A stretch of DNA of 6,319 nt, taken from NCBI GenBank assembly GCA_900551505.1, contig URWK01000080.1, positions 1 through 6,319 on the forward strand. Reading direction: 5' to 3'. The translations under genes and the position numbers were made by a program. Shown piece by piece: positions 1 to 6,232 of the stretch. A model generated the notes under the pieces. That model saw only the letters and a program-made list of their open reading frames with translations, did not search any database and was not told the origin of the DNA. Origin of the DNA: an uncultured Ruminococcus sp. GTDB lineage: Bacteria > Bacillota > Clostridia > Oscillospirales > Ruminococcaceae. Numbering within the stretch: the first letter of the stretch is position 1; every line of letters starts with the position of its first letter.

Positions 1-127
<127 letters not shown>

Positions 128-156
128 GAAACTTCCCGTATAAAGTTACTGTCTGA

Positions 157-1836
157 TTAGTTGTTTCCTACAATGATTTTCGCTACTTCGATAAGGTCAG
201 CAATGTTTACTTTTCCGTCACCGTTGACATCTTTACCGATACCGCCGATTCCCGTTATATGCTGTGCGAGGCTGTACAAGTCCATAATGTTAACCTTGCC
301 GTCACCGTTAATATCGCCCTTTTCGCCGTCCTGCTCAACTGTGGTAGTTGTTTCAGGAGTAGTTGCGGTTGTATCTTCTGTGGTGGTAGTGGTTTCTTCC
401 GGAGTTGTGGTAACTTCTGTGGTAGTGGTAGTCATTGCAGTTTCTGTCGGATAAGTTTCCGTTATTGTCGTGCCTGTCTTTGCGATTGAAATTACATTGT
501 TGTTCTGTTCGTCATAGACAAGGTCAACCGTATCGCCGTATTCAAGCAGACTGTCAGGAGCAGCAATAATAAATGACGGTACTTTTCCCATTGTGTAAGT
601 CTTGTTCCTGTCTTTCTGGTCAACAAACACAAAGTCATATGTATAGTCGTCATTTTTCGTTACCGATTTGACAATAAGATGATATGTTACTGTCGTAATG
701 GTTGTGGTTTCTTCAACGCCGATTTTTTCAAATGTAATATCTGTCATGTTATTTGCATTGTAAGTGATTTTTACAATATCGCCTGTATTGAGTCCATAAA
801 GTTTTTCTCTCGGAACGTTCTTTATTTCGCCGATAATATCGGAAGTTTCGTATTTAACAGTATACTTTCCGTTATCTTCTTTTGTCATACTTCTGATAAC
901 GCCTGTTACTTCTGTAAGAGTAGCTTCTGTAGTAGTGGCTTCTGTAGTAGTGGTGGTAGTTGCCTCATATTCTTCCGTGGTCATGAATTTGAGAGTAATA
1001 TCGTTTTCTTCCTCAACGTACCTCTGAGCGATTCCGCCTTCCTTGCCCACAAGAACTATAGGATTTACAACATCTCCGCAGTTCTTGAAGCTTTCGATAC
1101 CGATATTTGTAACGCTGTCAGGAATTTTCACAACACGGAGCGAGCCACAGCCTGAAAATGCTTTTCCGCTTATGTTTGTAAGACCTTCATGAAGATTTAC
1201 TTCTTTAAGGTTTATGCAAAGCTGGAAGCAGTAATTGCTTATGCTCTTGATTGTTTCCGGAATGTCGATGCTTTCAAGGGCGAAACAGCTCTTGAAAGCA
1301 TAGTTACCCATGGTCTTGATGTTCGGTGAAAGCTTGATTTCCGTAACCGCATTACAGCCGTCAAAAGCTGAATTTCCTATCTTTGTAACTGAATCCGGAA
1401 GAATTATTTTTTTAAGGCTCTTGCAGTTCTGGAAAGAGTATGCCCCAATTTGTTCAAGCCCTTCCGAAAATTCAACTTCTTCAAGGTTCGTGCAATCCTG
1501 AAATACATTGTAGCCGATTTTGGTAACTGTTGACGGAATTACTATCTTAGTAAGCCCTTCCATGCCCTTGAACAAGTTGTTTTCAAGTTCAACTACAGGA
1601 TATCCCTCAATTTCTGACGGAATTGCAACCGCACCTGTAATATCCGATGATACACCTGTAATTACAACTTCCCTGTTAAATCTCACCTCATATGTAACAG
1701 TGTTTGTGTCGGCGGAAATTGTAATTGGGTTAAGCGAATTCCCCGAAATTTCCGGAAGCAATGTTGCTGTGCCTGCAAGCATTGCAATTGCTGTAAGTGT
1801 AGCACAAATTTTTCTTTTTGTGATTTTTGAAACCAT
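157..1836 (-). CDS. Secreted BspA-type leucine-rich repeat protein with C-terminal type I dockerin
   Basis: This 559-residue protein is probably exported and attached to a cohesin-bearing scaffold or cell-surface complex through its dockerin. Its ligand is unknown and no catalytic domain is visible. Residues 1-42 form a signal peptide, with basic KITKRK, a hydrophobic stretch at about 10-27 and plausible cleavage after Ala42. A degenerate N-terminal repeat precedes seven exact 23-residue LRR_5-type repeats (95-255), each with Cys at position 21 (C115 to C253 every 23 residues). A Thr-rich linker (about 293-306) follows, then two related beta-rich segments (about 310-373 and 385-455), a longer Thr/Glu linker (456-502) and a dockerin (506-559). 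The ATG has AAGGAG 10 nt upstream. The gene lies 81 nt after tsaD, behind a large hairpin. No clear promoter is seen in the 34 nt between, so it may be read through or use a promoter I cannot identify. The 3' end appears complete, but only 29 genuine bases follow the stop. Architecture is clear; specific role is inference. Confidence 0.93.
   Translation of the reverse strand: MVSKITKRKICATLTAIAMLAGTATLLPEISGNSLNPITISADTNTVTYEVRFNREVVITGVSSDITGAVAIPSEIEGYPVVELENNLFKGMEGLTKIVIPSTVTKIGYNVFQDCTNLEEVEFSEGLEQIGAYSFQNCKSLKKIILPDSVTKIGNSAFDGCNAVTEIKLSPNIKTMGNYAFKSCFALESIDIPETIKSISNYCFQLCINLKEVNLHEGLTNISGKAFSGCGSLRVVKIPDSVTNIGIESFKNCGDVVNPIVLVGKEGGIAQRYVEEENDITLKFMTTEEYEATTTTTTEATTTEATLTEVTGVIRSMTKEDNGKYTVKYETSDIIGEIKNVPREKLYGLNTGDIVKITYNANNMTDITFEKIGVEETTTITTVTYHLIVKSVTKNDDYTYDFVFVDQKDRNKTYTMGKVPSFIIAAPDSLLEYGDTVDLVYDEQNNNVISIAKTGTTITETYPTETAMTTTTTEVTTTPEETTTTTEDTTATTPETTTTVEQDGEKGDINGDGKVNIMDLYSLAQHITGIGGIGKDVNGDGKVNIADLIEVAKIIVGNN
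160..321 (-). other. Type I dockerin domain (residues 506-559)
   Basis: Two F-hand calcium-binding loops are visible: DINGDGKVNIMD at residues 508-519 and DVNGDGKVNIAD at 536-547. Both keep ligands at loop positions 1, 3, 5, 9 and 12 (D, N, D, N, D), and each is followed by a hydrophobic helix. This is the standard dockerin duplication that binds cohesin modules of cellulosome scaffoldins or cell-wall anchors. Loop positions 10-11, which influence cohesin specificity in clostridial dockerins, are Ile-Met in the first loop and Ile-Ala in the second, not the Ser-Thr pair common in Clostridium thermocellum. Confidence 0.92.
331..471 (-). other. Thr/Glu-rich low-complexity linker (residues 456-502)
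   Basis: This segment is dominated by runs of Thr interrupted by Glu, Pro, Ala and Val. It is predicted to be disordered and extended, and is a typical spacer between modules of secreted ruminococcal proteins, possibly O-glycosylated. On the plus strand the same bases give Val/Ser/Gly-rich reading frames that are only shadows. A shorter related linker lies at residues 293-306. Confidence 0.8.
472..909 (-). repeat. Two diverged copies of an unrecognised beta-rich domain (residues 310-373 and 385-455)
   Basis: The two segments align end to end. VTGVIRSMTKEDNGKYTV matches YHLIVKSVTKNDDYTYDF. Later, a GDIVKITYNANNMTDITFEKIG-like end matches a GDTVDLVYDEQNNNVISIAKTG-like end. Shared landmarks are S-x-TK-x-D near the start, a VP in the middle (residues 341-342 and 419-420), GD-x-V and a hydrophobic-Y-D/N pattern. 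Alternating hydrophobic residues suggest a small beta-barrel, possibly OB-like, but I do not recognise the family. Copy 1 is at 718-909 and copy 2 at 472-684, separated by a short Thr-rich spacer. Confidence 0.6.
1072..1554 (-). repeat. Array of seven 23-residue leucine-rich repeats (residues 95-255)
   Basis: Seven units of exactly 23 residues follow the pattern L-x-x-I/V-x-I/L-P-x-x-V/L-x-x-I-x-x-x-x-F-x-x-C-x-x. This is the BspA-type (LRR_5) consensus. Such arrays form curved solenoids used for adhesion to host or substrate. The units differ enough in sequence to be old duplications, not recent DNA repeats. An eighth degenerate unit precedes them at about residues 68-94. Confidence 0.9.
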
Positions 1837-1846
1837 CTCTTTTTAA

Positions 1847-1852
1847 CTCCTT
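1847..1852 (-). promoter_or_regulatory. Ribosome binding site of the LRR-dockerin gene
   Basis: AAGGAG on the minus strand lies 10 nt before the ATG at 1834-1836. It supports this start and therefore the signal peptide reading. A TATAAA-like hexamer lies just upstream (about 1862-1868) but has no matching -35, because that position falls inside the hairpin. Confidence 0.75.
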
Positions 1853-1870
1853 TTTAGTTTATTTATATCG

Positions 1871-1917
1871 GCTTTTCCGGGCGACCGCCTGCAAAGCAGA
1901 CGGTCGCCCGGAAAAGC
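1871..1917. repeat. Large near-perfect hairpin between tsaD and the LRR-dockerin gene
   Basis: Bases 1871-1887 pair perfectly with 1901-1917 (17 bp). After one C/A mismatch (1888/1900), 1889-1892 pair with 1896-1899 (4 bp), leaving an AAA loop at 1893-1895. The stem core is much more GC-rich than its surroundings. It begins at the base next to the tsaD TGA stop. Neither strand has a U-tract after the stem: the minus strand continues with CGATATAAAT and the plus strand with TCAGTTTCTC. It is therefore not a canonical Rho-independent terminator. It could be a 3'-end stabilising or processing structure, an attenuator before the LRR gene, or a REP-like dispersed palindrome. Confidence 0.8.
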
Positions 1918-2928
1918 TCAGTTTCTCTCAATTGACATTGTGGCAACTGCATTAAGGCTTTCATCGGCTCTTTTCCCTGCAAGGTATTCATAATAACCTT
2001 GGCAAGCTATCATCGCACCGTTATCGCCACAATACTTCTTTTCGGGCATATAAAATTCAAAACCGTTCTTTTCGCAGGCTTCCGACAAAGCTTTTCTTAC
2101 TCCCGTGTTTGCGGAAACTCCGCCCGCTAAGGCAATTTTCCCGTAACCAAGAGCTTTTCCTGCGTTAATGGTCTTTTCGGTAAGTATTTCCGCAATGGTC
2201 TTCTGAATACTTGCAGACAAATCATTTCTGTTAATTTCCTGTCCTCTCTGTTCCGCATTGTGTACAAGATTTACCACGGAAGTTTTAAGCCCCGAAAAAC
2301 TGAAATCATATTCACTTCCCGCAACTTTCGGGTGTGGAAGTACATAAGCATCAGGATTACCCGACTGTGAAGCATTATCAATATGAACTCCGCCCGGATA
2401 CGGAAATCCCATAGCCCTTGCGGTTTTGTCGAAACATTCGCCTGCCGCATCATCTCTTGTGCGTCCTACTATTCTGAATTTAGTATAGTCAAGGACTTCT
2501 ACTATATGACTGTGTCCTCCGCTTGCGACAAGACAGAGATAAGGCGGTTTCAAATCCGGGTGCGAAATGTAATTTGTGGCTATATGCCCTGCAATATGAT
2601 GAACCGGTACAAGCGGTTTACCCGTTGCCATCGCAAGCCCCTTAGCAAAGCTCACGCCCACAAGCAAAGCCCCTATAAGTCCGGGGGCATATGTTACGGC
2701 TATAGCGTCCACCTGCTCAAGAGTTATTCCCGACTGTGCAACCGCTTCACGCACTACTCCGAGAATGTTCTCGCAATGTCTTCTCGAAGCGATTTCAGGA
2801 ACTACACCGCCGTATTTTTTATGTTCTTCAATCTGTGTGGAAACGACTGACGACAATATCTGAGTACCGTCTTTTGAAATGCTTACCGCCGTTTCATCGC
2901 ACGAACTTTCTATACCAAGAATATACAT
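1918..2928 (-). CDS. tsaD: tRNA N6-adenosine threonylcarbamoyltransferase subunit TsaD
   Basis: TsaD transfers the threonylcarbamoyl group from threonylcarbamoyl-AMP to A37 of ANN-decoding tRNAs, acting in the cytoplasm with TsaB and TsaE. The 336-residue length is normal for the family. Visible signatures are the N-terminal nucleotide-binding GIESSCDETAVSI (5-17), the metal-binding HIAGH (His111, His115), the ASGGHSH segment (135-141), AGGVSANTG near the C terminus, and CGDNGA with the metal-ligand Asp302. The ATG lies 7 nt after the rimI stop. Its AAGAGG ribosome site (2943-2948) sits inside the end of rimI at a rather long 14-nt spacing, suggesting translational coupling. Neither tsaB nor tsaE is present in the window. 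The gene ends directly against the 1871-1917 hairpin. Identification is firm. Confidence 0.97.
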   Translation of the reverse strand: MYILGIESSCDETAVSISKDGTQILSSVVSTQIEEHKKYGGVVPEIASRRHCENILGVVREAVAQSGITLEQVDAIAVTYAPGLIGALLVGVSFAKGLAMATGKPLVPVHHIAGHIATNYISHPDLKPPYLCLVASGGHSHIVEVLDYTKFRIVGRTRDDAAGECFDKTARAMGFPYPGGVHIDNASQSGNPDAYVLPHPKVAGSEYDFSFSGLKTSVVNLVHNAEQRGQEINRNDLSASIQKTIAEILTEKTINAGKALGYGKIALAGGVSANTGVRKALSEACEKNGFEFYMPEKKYCGDNGAMIACQGYYEYLAGKRADESLNAVATMSIERN

Positions 2929-2935
2929 ACTTTAA

Positions 2936-3394
2936 TTAACAACCTCTTTTTCTCTTTTTACTCATGATTATTGCGTTCTCCGAAGGTTTCGTATAATAAT
3001 TTTTTCTTACCGTGACTTTCTCAAAGCCGTTTTTCAGGTAAAGGGAAATTGCAGGGATATTGCTTTCCCTGACTTCAAGCATATAAATATCTGTGTCCGG
3101 AGTTCTTGCCGTAAGCTCGTCAATTAAAACCTGTGCCAGACCTTGCTTCTGAAAATCCCTGTCGGTTGCGACTATATCAATATCCAGAGTTTCAAACATA
3201 CCCGAAGTTACTATATACGCCGCAATCTTTCCGTCAACCTTTGCTTTAAGGTTCACCGACTGCGGATTATACTCCAGGTGTTCGGCAAACATCTTTTCAC
3301 TCCATGCATCACCGAAAAGCTTTTTTTCAATTTCCGCTATCTCTTTCAAGTCCTGATTTGTGATTTCGGAAACTTCCGCATTAACCCTTTGCAT
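2936..3394 (-). CDS. rimI: Ribosomal-protein-S18-alanine N-acetyltransferase (GNAT family)
   Basis: This 152-residue single-domain GNAT enzyme is predicted to transfer acetyl from acetyl-CoA to the N-terminal alanine of ribosomal protein S18. Motif A is present with the acetyl-CoA loop QKQGLA (82-87). It is followed by LEVRESN (106-112), where Glu107 matches the catalytic Glu of RimI, and LYLKNGF (118-124), where Tyr119 matches the catalytic Tyr; the 12-residue spacing between them fits the family. The C terminus is strongly basic (KKRKRGC). The ATG overlaps the end of polA by 14 nt in another frame and has GGGAG (3407-3411) 12 nt upstream, inside polA, so translation is probably coupled. Its place directly before tsaD matches the widespread tsaB-rimI-tsaD neighbourhood and supports RimI over a generic acetyltransferase. 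The true substrate cannot be read from sequence. Confidence 0.9.
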   Translation of the reverse strand: MQRVNAEVSEITNQDLKEIAEIEKKLFGDAWSEKMFAEHLEYNPQSVNLKAKVDGKIAAYIVTSGMFETLDIDIVATDRDFQKQGLAQVLIDELTARTPDTDIYMLEVRESNIPAISLYLKNGFEKVTVRKNYYTKPSENAIIMSKKRKRGC

Positions 3395-5873
3395 TATACC
3401 AGCTTTCTCCCGTGCCTGCTTCGGCTGTAAGTTTCACGCCGAAATCAACGGCTCTTTCCATTTCTTCTTCAATTATTTCCGCCACACGTTCAGCAATATT
3501 TTTTTCTGCCTCTGCAATAATTTCATCGTGTACCTGCAAAATCAGAAATGCTTTAAGATTTTCGGCTTTAAGTCTTCTATAAATTTTCACCATCGCAATC
3601 TTTATAATATCCGCTGAAGTTCCTTGAATTGGGGCATTCATTGCCATTCTTTTTCCTTCAGCCTTTATTTTCTGATTGGAAGAACGGATTTCATGAATGT
3701 ATCTTCTTCTGTTAAAAAGCGTTGAAACGAAACCGTACTTTTCCGCCTGCTCAACGGTCTTTTCCATAAAATCTTTAACTTTCGGGTACTGTCTGAAGTA
3801 GTTTTCAATATATCTGCTTGCCTGCTCCTTGGTAATTCCGGTATCCTTTGCGAGAGAGAAAGCACCTATTCCGTACACTATCCCGAAATTTACGGCTTTG
3901 GCGTTGCTTCTCATTTCCTTTGTAACCTGTTCAGGCTTAACGCCCATAATCTGTGAAGCCGTTATTGCGTGAATATCCGCACCGTCTTCAAAAGCCTTTA
4001 TCATATTTTCGTCCCTGCTCAGACCTGCAAGTATTCTCAGTTCAATCTGGCTGTAATCCGCATCAATCAAAGTGTTTCCCTGACCTGCAACAAAAAATTT
4101 TCTCATTTCCCTGCCGAGTTCGGTTCTTACGGGAATGTTCTGCATATTGGGTTCTGCGGATGAAATTCTTCCCGTGCGTGTTTCGGTCTGCTTGAAAAGT
4201 GTGTGTATTCTTCCGTCCGGCTGGACTTTCGACAGTAACCCCTCAACATAGGTTGATTTAAGCTTTGAATATTTCCTATACTCCAGGATTGCCTCAGTTA
4301 TCGGGTAATCGTCTTTGATTTCTTCAAGAACGTCCGCACTTGTAGAATAACCTGTTTTGGTTTTCTTTTTTGCAGAAATATTCATATCTTCAAATAAGAC
4401 TTCCCCAACCTGTTTAGGTGAAAGAATATTAAACCGCTTTCCTGCCATGAGGTAAATGCCTTCTTCGATTTCTTTCATTTCCCTGTCAAGCTTTTCACCA
4501 AATTTCTTTACTCCCTCGGTGTCAATCGCTATACCGTTTTTCTCCATCTCTGCAAGGACTTCCGTAAACGGCATTTCTATCTCAAACAAAAGGTTTCTCA
4601 TTCCTGCTCTTGTGATTTGTTCAAGCACTATCGGGTAAAGTTCCTTAAGCATCGTAATATCGTCAGTATATTGAAGTCTGTTCGCAATGCACATAGATTT
4701 CACGGAATAGTCGGGCATATCGGAATTGAGCAGGTAGCCGGCAACGTTCAGGTCAAAGATTACATTTTTCAGTTCCGCCATATGATAAAGCGGTTTCGCA
4801 TTGTCGGTTATCTTCTTGCAGTTGCTTGATAAAGCTTTTTTAATCAGGTCGCCGTCTTCCGAAAAATAGACTTTTCCGTCTGTGGCAAACCATATTTTTT
4901 CATTTGATACAATTATAAAGGCTTCTTCCGTGCCTGCAATTACTTCTTCGGTCAGCGGAAAAATTTCGGTTTCCTCTGCCTTTTCGTTCTTTGCAGGCGG
5001 TACAAGCTTCATTCTGTTTCTGAGGTCGTACATTTCCAGGTCTGAAATAATCCTGTAAAGTTCGTCATTGTTAAGCGGTTGTATCCTGTAATGTTCAATG
5101 TCCGTGTCTATCCGGCAATCCCTTTTTATTGTCGCAAGCCATTTGCTTTCTTCTGCGTCCGCCTTTCCGTTCTCAAGCTTTGTCTTTACTGCCTTTTTAA
5201 TATCTCCCGTTTCAAGCTCAGAATATATTTTCTCAATCGTTGCGTATTCCCTTATGAGAGTTTCTGCGGTTTTCTTTCCCACTCCCGCAACTCCCTTGAT
5301 ATTATCAGAACTGTCTCCGCAAAGGGCTTTGAAGTCAATCAGGTTTATCGGCTCAAATCCGTATTCCTCTTTGAATTTCTCAACCGTATATTCAATAGTG
5401 CCTTTTCCGTCAGGCGTTTTCTTCGTGGTAAGATATTTAACCGTGGTGTTTTCCGAAATAAGCTGAAAACTGTCCCTGTCACCTGTCAGCAATACGCATT
5501 TATTGCCCGTATCTTCGCAAGCCTTCGAGAGTGTCCCAAGCATATCATCAGCTTCAAATCCTTCCAGCTCCACTCTTTTTATCCCGAAATTATCTATGAT
5601 TTTCTTGATTATTTCAAGCTGTGTAAAAAGTTCGTCAGGCATTTCCGACCTGTTCGCCTTGTAAGTCGCAACCGCTTCATGTCTGAAAGTATTGTGATTT
5701 ACGTCAAACGCTACCGCCACACAATCCGGTTTTATATCGGCAACTTCTCGCATATATATGTTCATGAAGCCTTTTATGGCGTTTGTCGGTACTCCTTTAC
5801 TGCTGTTCATCGGTGGTAAGGCATGAAATGCCCTGTGTATAAGGCTGTTTCCGTCTATTACCAGTAATTTCAT
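3381..5873 (-). CDS. polA: DNA polymerase I with 5'-3' exonuclease and degenerate 3'-5' exonuclease domain
   Basis: This is DNA polymerase I, which fills gaps and removes primers during Okazaki fragment maturation and repair. With the ATG start it has 830 residues. The N-terminal FEN domain (about 1-290) keeps its acidic residues: Asp7, Asp57, the EADD at 107-110, TGDRD (130-134) and CGDSSDN (185-191), followed by a helix-hairpin-helix (GVAGVGKKTA). The middle (about 300-430) is a reduced 3'-5' exonuclease fold in which the DxE metal motif cannot be found. Only an FDLNVAGYLL segment (Asp374) remains, so proofreading is probably absent, as in Bacillus and Thermus Pol I. The polymerase domain is intact: DADYSQIELR (catalytic Asp606), O-helix KAVNFGIVYG (Lys659, Phe663, Tyr667) and QVHDE (Asp783). 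Phe663 is the position that discriminates against dideoxynucleotides. An in-frame TTG at 5877-5879 would add two residues, but the ribosome site favours ATG at 5871-5873. Confidence 0.97.
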   Translation of the reverse strand: MKLLVIDGNSLIHRAFHALPPMNSSKGVPTNAIKGFMNIYMREVADIKPDCVAVAFDVNHNTFRHEAVATYKANRSEMPDELFTQLEIIKKIIDNFGIKRVELEGFEADDMLGTLSKACEDTGNKCVLLTGDRDSFQLISENTTVKYLTTKKTPDGKGTIEYTVEKFKEEYGFEPINLIDFKALCGDSSDNIKGVAGVGKKTAETLIREYATIEKIYSELETGDIKKAVKTKLENGKADAEESKWLATIKRDCRIDTDIEHYRIQPLNNDELYRIISDLEMYDLRNRMKLVPPAKNEKAEETEIFPLTEEVIAGTEEAFIIVSNEKIWFATDGKVYFSEDGDLIKKALSSNCKKITDNAKPLYHMAELKNVIFDLNVAGYLLNSDMPDYSVKSMCIANRLQYTDDITMLKELYPIVLEQITRAGMRNLLFEIEMPFTEVLAEMEKNGIAIDTEGVKKFGEKLDREMKEIEEGIYLMAGKRFNILSPKQVGEVLFEDMNISAKKKTKTGYSTSADVLEEIKDDYPITEAILEYRKYSKLKSTYVEGLLSKVQPDGRIHTLFKQTETRTGRISSAEPNMQNIPVRTELGREMRKFFVAGQGNTLIDADYSQIELRILAGLSRDENMIKAFEDGADIHAITASQIMGVKPEQVTKEMRSNAKAVNFGIVYGIGAFSLAKDTGITKEQASRYIENYFRQYPKVKDFMEKTVEQAEKYGFVSTLFNRRRYIHEIRSSNQKIKAEGKRMAMNAPIQGTSADIIKIAMVKIYRRLKAENLKAFLILQVHDEIIAEAEKNIAERVAEIIEEEMERAVDFGVKLTAEAGTGESWYNAKG

Positions 5874-5882
5874 TATCAATTT

Positions 5883-5888
5883 CTCCTT
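5883..5888 (-). promoter_or_regulatory. Ribosome binding site that fixes the polA start
   Basis: AAGGAG on the minus strand overlaps the TAA stop of the upstream smr gene. It lies 9 nt before the ATG at 5871-5873 but only 3 nt before the in-frame TTG at 5877-5879. The spacing favours the ATG, which gives the usual family beginning MKLLVIDGNS. The overlap with the smr stop suggests coupled translation. Confidence 0.8.
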
Positions 5889-6141
5889 ACTTTAATTTCA
5901 GAATAAATTCCGTTTCCCCACGATTAAGACCAACTATTTTCCTTTCAAGTCTTGGATGAGAAAAACTACCTCTCACAAATGTCTGTAATGCATTGCCGTT
6001 TGAATAGCCGTGAACAACACTGACACTTTTTGTATCTTTCGGACAACTTGTGAGGAATTTCGCTAATTCTCTCTTGGTTTCCGCCACCGTCATTCCATGC
6101 AAGTCTACTTCATATGTATATCCGAATTTTGAAATATGCAT
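5887..6141 (-). CDS. Small stand-alone Smr-domain protein
   Basis: This 84-residue protein consists almost entirely of an Smr (small MutS-related) domain. Such domains bind or nick branched DNA, or cleave RNA, when fused to MutS2 or in longer proteins; the job of minimal stand-alone versions is uncertain. Visible signatures are VDLHGMT (12-18, the DLHG motif with His15), a central VVHGYSNGNAL (42-52, the HGxGxG-like loop, here slightly altered) and a C-terminal GETEFILKLK beta strand. There is no MutS2 ATPase part. The start is set at ATG 6139-6141 because GGAGGTG lies 6 nt upstream. A GTG at 6148-6150 would add three residues (MKK) but is itself the last three bases of that ribosome site. 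It is the first gene of the apparent operon, 13 nt before polA, which suggests a nucleic-acid role by association. Confidence 0.85.
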   Translation of the reverse strand: MHISKFGYTYEVDLHGMTVAETKRELAKFLTSCPKDTKSVSVVHGYSNGNALQTFVRGSFSHPRLERKIVGLNRGETEFILKLK

Positions 6142-6147
6142 TTTTTT

Positions 6148-6154
6148 CACCTCC
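6148..6154 (-). promoter_or_regulatory. Ribosome binding site of the Smr gene
   Basis: GGAGGTG on the minus strand is a near-consensus Shine-Dalgarno sequence, 6 nt before ATG 6139-6141. Its final GTG could be misread as the start codon. The spacing argues that it is part of the ribosome site. Confidence 0.8.
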
Positions 6155-6216
6155 GTTAATTTTTAAAATTATGTTCTCCGCCGAAAACGGAATTTCTATT
6201 TGTTTTTAATTTATTG

Positions 6217-6232
6217 TGTTCAAGGGTGAACA
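6217..6232. promoter_or_regulatory. 16-bp inverted repeat upstream of smr, possible operator
   Basis: TGTTCA and TGAACA are perfect 6-bp arms around an AGGG spacer, about 75 nt upstream of the smr start, in otherwise AT-rich sequence. It could bind a dimeric regulator of the smr-polA-rimI-tsaD operon. The half-site order (GTTC then GAAC) is opposite to the GAAC-N4-GTTC of Firmicute LexA boxes, so LexA is not supported. The arms overlap a weak -35-like TTGAAC on the minus strand. The best -10 at suitable spacing, around AATAGAAA, is poor. The rest of the genuine upstream region (6155-6285) is AT-rich and shows only very short ORFs. Confidence 0.3.

Noticed and set aside
141..156. Short AACTT/AAGTT inverted repeat after the LRR-dockerin stop as a terminator
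   Set aside because: The stem is only 5 bp with a long loop, and the sequence runs into the artefactual contig end, so no terminator can be judged.
331..471. Repetitive GTGGTAGT-like DNA as a possible microsatellite or CRISPR-like array
   Set aside because: The repetition comes from Thr codons in the linker. There are no regular spacers or constant repeat units.
161..1846. Several plus-strand open frames of 60-160 codons across the LRR-dockerin gene
   Set aside because: They are antisense to a protein with clear signal peptide, LRR and dockerin patterns. Their Val/Ser- or Cys/Phe-rich products mirror the Thr-rich and repeat codons.
1871..1917. Hairpin as a standard bidirectional Rho-independent terminator
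   Set aside because: Neither strand has a run of U directly after the stem; the T and A stretches lie within the stem in the wrong order.
2271..2939. Open frames overlapping tsaD on both strands
   Set aside because: tsaD motifs occupy the whole stretch, and the alternative products show no family features.
5079..5819. 246-codon open frame on the plus strand
   Set aside because: It lies wholly antisense to the conserved N-terminal half of polA, has a Phe/Arg/Cys-rich composition with no recognisable domain, and is a shadow of polA codon usage.
6217..6232. Inverted repeat as a LexA (SOS) box
   Set aside because: Firmicute LexA sites read GAAC-N4-GTTC, whereas here the half-sites are in the opposite order with a 6-nt gap.
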